7,795 bases of DNA from Candidatus Cloacimonadota bacterium (GTDB taxonomy: Bacteria > Cloacimonadota > Cloacimonadia > Cloacimonadales > Cloacimonadaceae): contig JALOBM010000089.1 in assembly GCA_023228285.1 (NCBI GenBank), forward strand, positions 1-7,795. Direction: 5' to 3'. The translations under genes and the position numbers were made by a program. The notes beneath the pieces were generated by a model, which saw only the letters and a program-made list of their open reading frames with translations, made no database searches and was not told the DNA's origin. This document shows positions 5,130 through 7,795 of the stretch, in pieces; position 1 is the stretch's first letter; the number at the start of each line of letters is the position of its first letter.

Positions 5130-7060
5130 TGGCATTGACGACAACACAAGCTGAAGTTATACGTAGGTGTCAGAAGTCTACTTTATTCTTTCTTAAGAAT
5201 TTTGGAAAGACTAAACACCCGACAGCTGGTATCTTACCATTAAATCCATTCAGTTATCAGATCAGAGCGTTAAACGCTTTTAGAAAATACCGATTCAATA
5301 TATTTAAGAAATCGCGACAAACTGGTGCTAGCAAGATTGCCGGTGCTTTTGCATTGTGGTTTGCGATGTTTTTCTCCAATAAGACAGTATTGATAGTTTC
5401 GCGTACTGACGAAGATGCTATAAACTTTTTGCGTGAAAACATCATTTTCTTATTTCGTTATCTTCCACAATGGATGCAAGATGCTTGGAAGCCAACGAAA
5501 GAAAATGAACACGAAGTGCGTTTTCCTAATGGATCACGCATCAGATCATTAACATCACACCCTGATGTGCTGCGTTCTAATGCATCATCATTAAATATTA
5601 TCGATGAAGCAGCGTTTATTAGGGATATGGGTGTGATGTGGGCAGCCGGTCAGCCAACATTGATTCACGGCGGTAGCGTTATTGTTGTTTCGACGACCGC
5701 TGGCGTTGGTGGTTGGTATTGGAGTACATGGACTGATGCTGTCGCCGGTCTCAATGATTTCCATCCAATTAATATTAATTGGTGGGATATGGACTGGGAA
5801 ATCAGATATCGCGATGACATGACAGGTGAGATTAAAGTTATCGCGCCAACAGCAGGTATACGTGATTGCGTAACTGCAGAAGAGATTGAAAAATATGGTC
5901 CTAAGTGGTCGCCGTGGCTTGAAGAACAATATCGTGGTCTTCAGGAGCGTGGAGAAACTTGGAAGTTTAAACAAGAAATATTAGCTGAATTTGTTGGATC
6001 TGGTAGTACAATCGTCGATCCTAAAGTTTTAGCATACCTGCAAACTCTTCTAAGCGACGATTATAAACGTGTCAAAGGGATGCAAACTTATCTGCACCCC
6101 GTTAAAAATGAGCATATGTCTATCAATTTTAATGGAGGAGATAGACGAGATCTTGATAAGGATGAAGGTTTGTGGATATGGAGAAAACCAAATCACGGTA
6201 AGCCACCAATATATCAGGGGAAGCGGTTAATAAATCCAGGAGAACAGCCACATCGATACTCGATTGGAGTTGATATTGCCACAGGTAAGGGTCGCGACTA
6301 TTTTGGGCTTCAAGTACTTGATATAGATGCACAAGAACAAGCGGCAGAGTTTATGATACGAACTCTGCCAAAATATTTCAAACTTTTAGCTGATTATATA
6401 GGTCGCTGGTATAACAATGCTATGATGGTCATTGAACGAAATAATGGCGGTGATGCTTTTATCGATGATATGAGATACGATCTTATGTATCCAAATTTGT
6501 GGCGTAAAAAAGACATAAACGATAAACCAACTAGTAGTGCTAGAAAGAACAGCATCCAATTAGCAGATTATGGTTTTTATACTGGCCAAGCATCGAAACC
6601 AACGTTAAACAAAGCCTTGGTTGACTATTTGCAACCGGATGGTGGATATAAGATTTATAGCCACAGATTATTAAAACAACTAAACATCTATGTAAGAAAA
6701 AAGGATCGCGCCGGTCGAGATACAGATAAAACAGAAGCTGAAGATGGTCCTGGCAATCACGACGACTTAGTTATTAGTCTTGGCTTGGCGTGTATCGGGA
6801 TCAATGACGCTGCTACGCAAATAGTTGGTGGATTAATTCCGTTTCAAGAGTCAATGCAAACTGAACTTGGCATTCCAGATAATGACAAAATTAAATTAGA
6901 TCCATCAATACTATCGCCCATGTCTGGGTTTTCTGAGATGTCCATAGATGCTAGTATATCCGGTGAAATAATTAGATTCGCTGAGCAGCTCGGCGCTTTA
7001 CCCATCGAAACTAAAAATCTACCGCCAACAGCGAATAAGAAATATACGCTTATTAAATGA
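5129..7060 (+). CDS. terL: Large terminase subunit (ATPase and nuclease), T4 gp17-like
   Basis: A 643-residue packaging motor protein that translocates DNA into the prohead by ATP hydrolysis and cuts the concatemer. ATPase domain: deviant Walker A KSRQTGASK (61-69), Walker B SLNIIDEAAFI (154-164, D159 and catalytic E160), and coupling motif VVSTTAG (186-192). Nuclease domain: RNase H-fold acidic triad D382 (IGVDIATGKGRDY), E436 (MVIERNNGG) and D545/D546 (NHDDLVISLG), matching T4 gp17 D401, E458 and D542. EFVGSGSTI (287-295) is the end of the ATPase region. The stretch from there to D382 is considerably longer than the linker I recall in T4 gp17, while the N-terminus before Walker A is about 100 residues shorter. 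Start ATG 5129 has GGAG (5118-5121) 7 nt upstream and overlaps the terS stop. All acidic catalytic residues are present, so it is probably active. Family assignment is very secure. Confidence 0.97.
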   Translation: MALTTTQAEVIRRCQKSTLFFLKNFGKTKHPTAGILPLNPFSYQIRALNAFRKYRFNIFKKSRQTGASKIAGAFALWFAMFFSNKTVLIVSRTDEDAINFLRENIIFLFRYLPQWMQDAWKPTKENEHEVRFPNGSRIRSLTSHPDVLRSNASSLNIIDEAAFIRDMGVMWAAGQPTLIHGGSVIVVSTTAGVGGWYWSTWTDAVAGLNDFHPININWWDMDWEIRYRDDMTGEIKVIAPTAGIRDCVTAEEIEKYGPKWSPWLEEQYRGLQERGETWKFKQEILAEFVGSGSTIVDPKVLAYLQTLLSDDYKRVKGMQTYLHPVKNEHMSINFNGGDRRDLDKDEGLWIWRKPNHGKPPIYQGKRLINPGEQPHRYSIGVDIATGKGRDYFGLQVLDIDAQEQAAEFMIRTLPKYFKLLADYIGRWYNNAMMVIERNNGGDAFIDDMRYDLMYPNLWRKKDINDKPTSSARKNSIQLADYGFYTGQASKPTLNKALVDYLQPDGGYKIYSHRLLKQLNIYVRKKDRAGRDTDKTEAEDGPGNHDDLVISLGLACIGINDAATQIVGGLIPFQESMQTELGIPDNDKIKLDPSILSPMSGFSEMSIDASISGEIIRFAEQLGALPIETKNLPPTANKKYTLIK

Positions 7061-7086
7061 CAGCACCAAAGATAATTTGGGTGTCA
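7058..7086 (+). repeat. Hairpin between terminase stop and protease start
   Basis: TGACA (7058-7062) pairs with TGTCA (7082-7086) and CCAAA (7066-7070) with TTTGG (7076-7080). This leaves a small internal loop (GCA opposite G) and a GATAA terminal loop. The hairpin begins on the terminase TGA and ends 2 nt before the protease ATG. Its 3' arm contains TTTGGGTG, the only Shine-Dalgarno-like sequence for the protease. No U-tract follows, so it is not an intrinsic terminator. A role in holding down protease translation, or in mRNA processing, is inferred. Confidence 0.5.
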
Positions 7087-7088
7087 TC

Positions 7089-7795
7089 ATGCAAAATCTC
7101 AAACTACCTCCATTTTCTGTAAATAGAGCGACCTCAGATTCTATGAATTGGGGGCTGATATGTGAAGGTATTCCAGATCTATGGAAAACAACCAAAGGTC
7201 AAAATGTTAAGGTTGCGATACTTGACACCGGAATAGCCCAGAGACATCAAGATTTGTCTGACGCTATATTCTTAAGTACTGATTTTACAGGAAGCAGTCA
7301 TGGTGCCGAAGATATTATAGGCCACGGTTCACATTGTGCCGGAATAATAGGTGCTAGATCTAATAATTTCGGTGTTGTTGGAATTGCACCTGAATGTAAG
7401 TTGTTAGCTTGCAAAGTAGTTGCTGATAATAATTCATGTTATGATCAAGCTGTCATAAACGGACTCAAATGGGCGATATGGCAAGGAGCAGACATCATAT
7501 CTATGAGCATAGGTTCTCCAATCTCTACAAGTATATTACATGACGCTATTATCGCAGCAGCACAAAAATCAGTAATAATATGTGCTGCTGGTAATCGTGG
7601 CCCTGCATTAGATTCTGTAAATTATCCAGCTAAGTATGTTGAAGTAATTGGTGTTGGTGCGATAGACCGTAATAAGCACATTACCAATTATTCATCACGA
7701 GGAGATCGCGTTGATATTGTGGCACCAGGTGACCAAATAGTCTCGTGTTGGCCACCAAATAATATAGCTATGTTAAGTGGTACTAGTATGGCATG
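7089..7795 (+). CDS. Subtilisin-like serine protease (S8 family), 3' end cut by window
   Basis: 235 residues are visible, running past the window end. The subtilase catalytic set is present in order: Asp46 in VAILDTGI, His79 in GHGSHCAG, oxyanion Asn169 in CAAGN, and Ser233 in SGTSMA. The framing segments also fit (WGLICEGIPDLW before the Asp, GVVGIAPECKLLACKV after the His, DIISMSIGS before the Asn). The protein starts directly with the catalytic domain: there is no signal peptide and no room for an N-terminal inhibitor pro-segment, pointing to a protease that works inside the infected cell. Start ATG 7089 has only a weak GGGTG (7079-7083) upstream, inside a hairpin; TTG 7077 in the same frame is an alternative. 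It lies 28 nt after terL on the same strand. A capsid-maturation (prohead) protease is a possible role by position, but phage prohead proteases are usually of other families. Family certain, role unknown. Confidence 0.93.
   Translation, partial: MQNLKLPPFSVNRATSDSMNWGLICEGIPDLWKTTKGQNVKVAILDTGIAQRHQDLSDAIFLSTDFTGSSHGAEDIIGHGSHCAGIIGARSNNFGVVGIAPECKLLACKVVADNNSCYDQAVINGLKWAIWQGADIISMSIGSPISTSILHDAIIAAAQKSVIICAAGNRGPALDSVNYPAKYVEVIGVGAIDRNKHITNYSSRGDRVDIVAPGDQIVSCWPPNNIAMLSGTSMA

Noticed and set aside
5591..5974. Minus-strand open frame of 127 codons inside terL
   Set aside because: It lies wholly antisense to conserved ATPase-domain coding sequence, has no ribosome binding site, and has an unnatural Cys/Thr/Asn-rich composition.
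6118..6146. GTCTATC/GATAGAC inverted repeat with a GGAGGAG run inside terL, suggesting an internal start
   Set aside because: The GGAGGAG encodes part of the protein in frame, no well-spaced in-frame start follows, and a 7-bp stem with a 15-nt loop is expected by chance.
7058..7086. Hairpin as an intrinsic terminator after terL
   Set aside because: No run of T follows the stem, and the protease start codon comes 2 nt later.
7057..7122. ATG overlapping the terL stop (ATGA) that opens a 21-codon frame
   Set aside because: It has no Shine-Dalgarno, the peptide has no recognisable features, and it runs into the protease gene in another frame. A leader peptide cannot be excluded, but chance is the simpler reading.

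Overview
The window looks like part of the genome of a tailed phage (or a prophage) distantly related to the T4 superfamily of contractile-tailed phages. Three gene products give this away: a small terminase with a T4 gp16-type core (4560-5129), a large terminase with a gp17-type ATPase plus nuclease (5129-7060), and a small sigma factor of the gp55 (late sigma) type (2886-3914). A UvsW-like helicase (1196-2818) and a cobalamin-dependent ribonucleotide reductase (end at 738) fit the same picture. The DNA is AT-rich and densely packed. The host cannot be read from the sequence. All family calls are motif reading from memory, without a database search.

Layout. 1-738 (+) is the C-terminal third of a class II (B12-dependent) ribonucleotide reductase, its start cut by the window edge. 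792-1193 (+) is a small cysteine-containing protein of unknown role, starting at GTG. 1196-2818 (-) is the helicase, the only minus-strand gene; it converges on the small gene with a 2-nt gap and diverges from the sigma gene across a 67-nt intergenic stretch holding a perfect inverted repeat next to the helicase start. From 2886 a tight plus-strand series runs to the window end: sigma factor, a 217-residue zinc-ribbon-like protein, small terminase, large terminase, then a subtilisin-family (S8) protease cut by the right edge. The first four overlap by 1 to 8 nt, which suggests translational coupling. The last junction is 28 nt and is filled by a hairpin.

How the genes could work together: the reductase supplies dNTPs; the helicase acts on recombination or replication intermediates; the sigma factor would direct host RNA polymerase to late promoters; the terminase pair packages DNA; the protease may act in capsid maturation or on another intracellular target.

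The less ordinary points are: (i) two CxxC pairs inserted inside the sigma core domain, next to a gene for a second Cys-rich ribbon protein; (ii) a subtilase without pro-segment or signal peptide directly after terL; (iii) a large-terminase Walker A without the usual GK[ST], resembling the deviant motif of lambda gpA; (iv) a QKKLF sliding-clamp-type motif at the extreme C-terminus of the helicase; (v) possible RNA hairpins over the translation starts of the helicase and the protease. No tRNA, CRISPR array, insertion sequence or convincing intrinsic terminator was seen.
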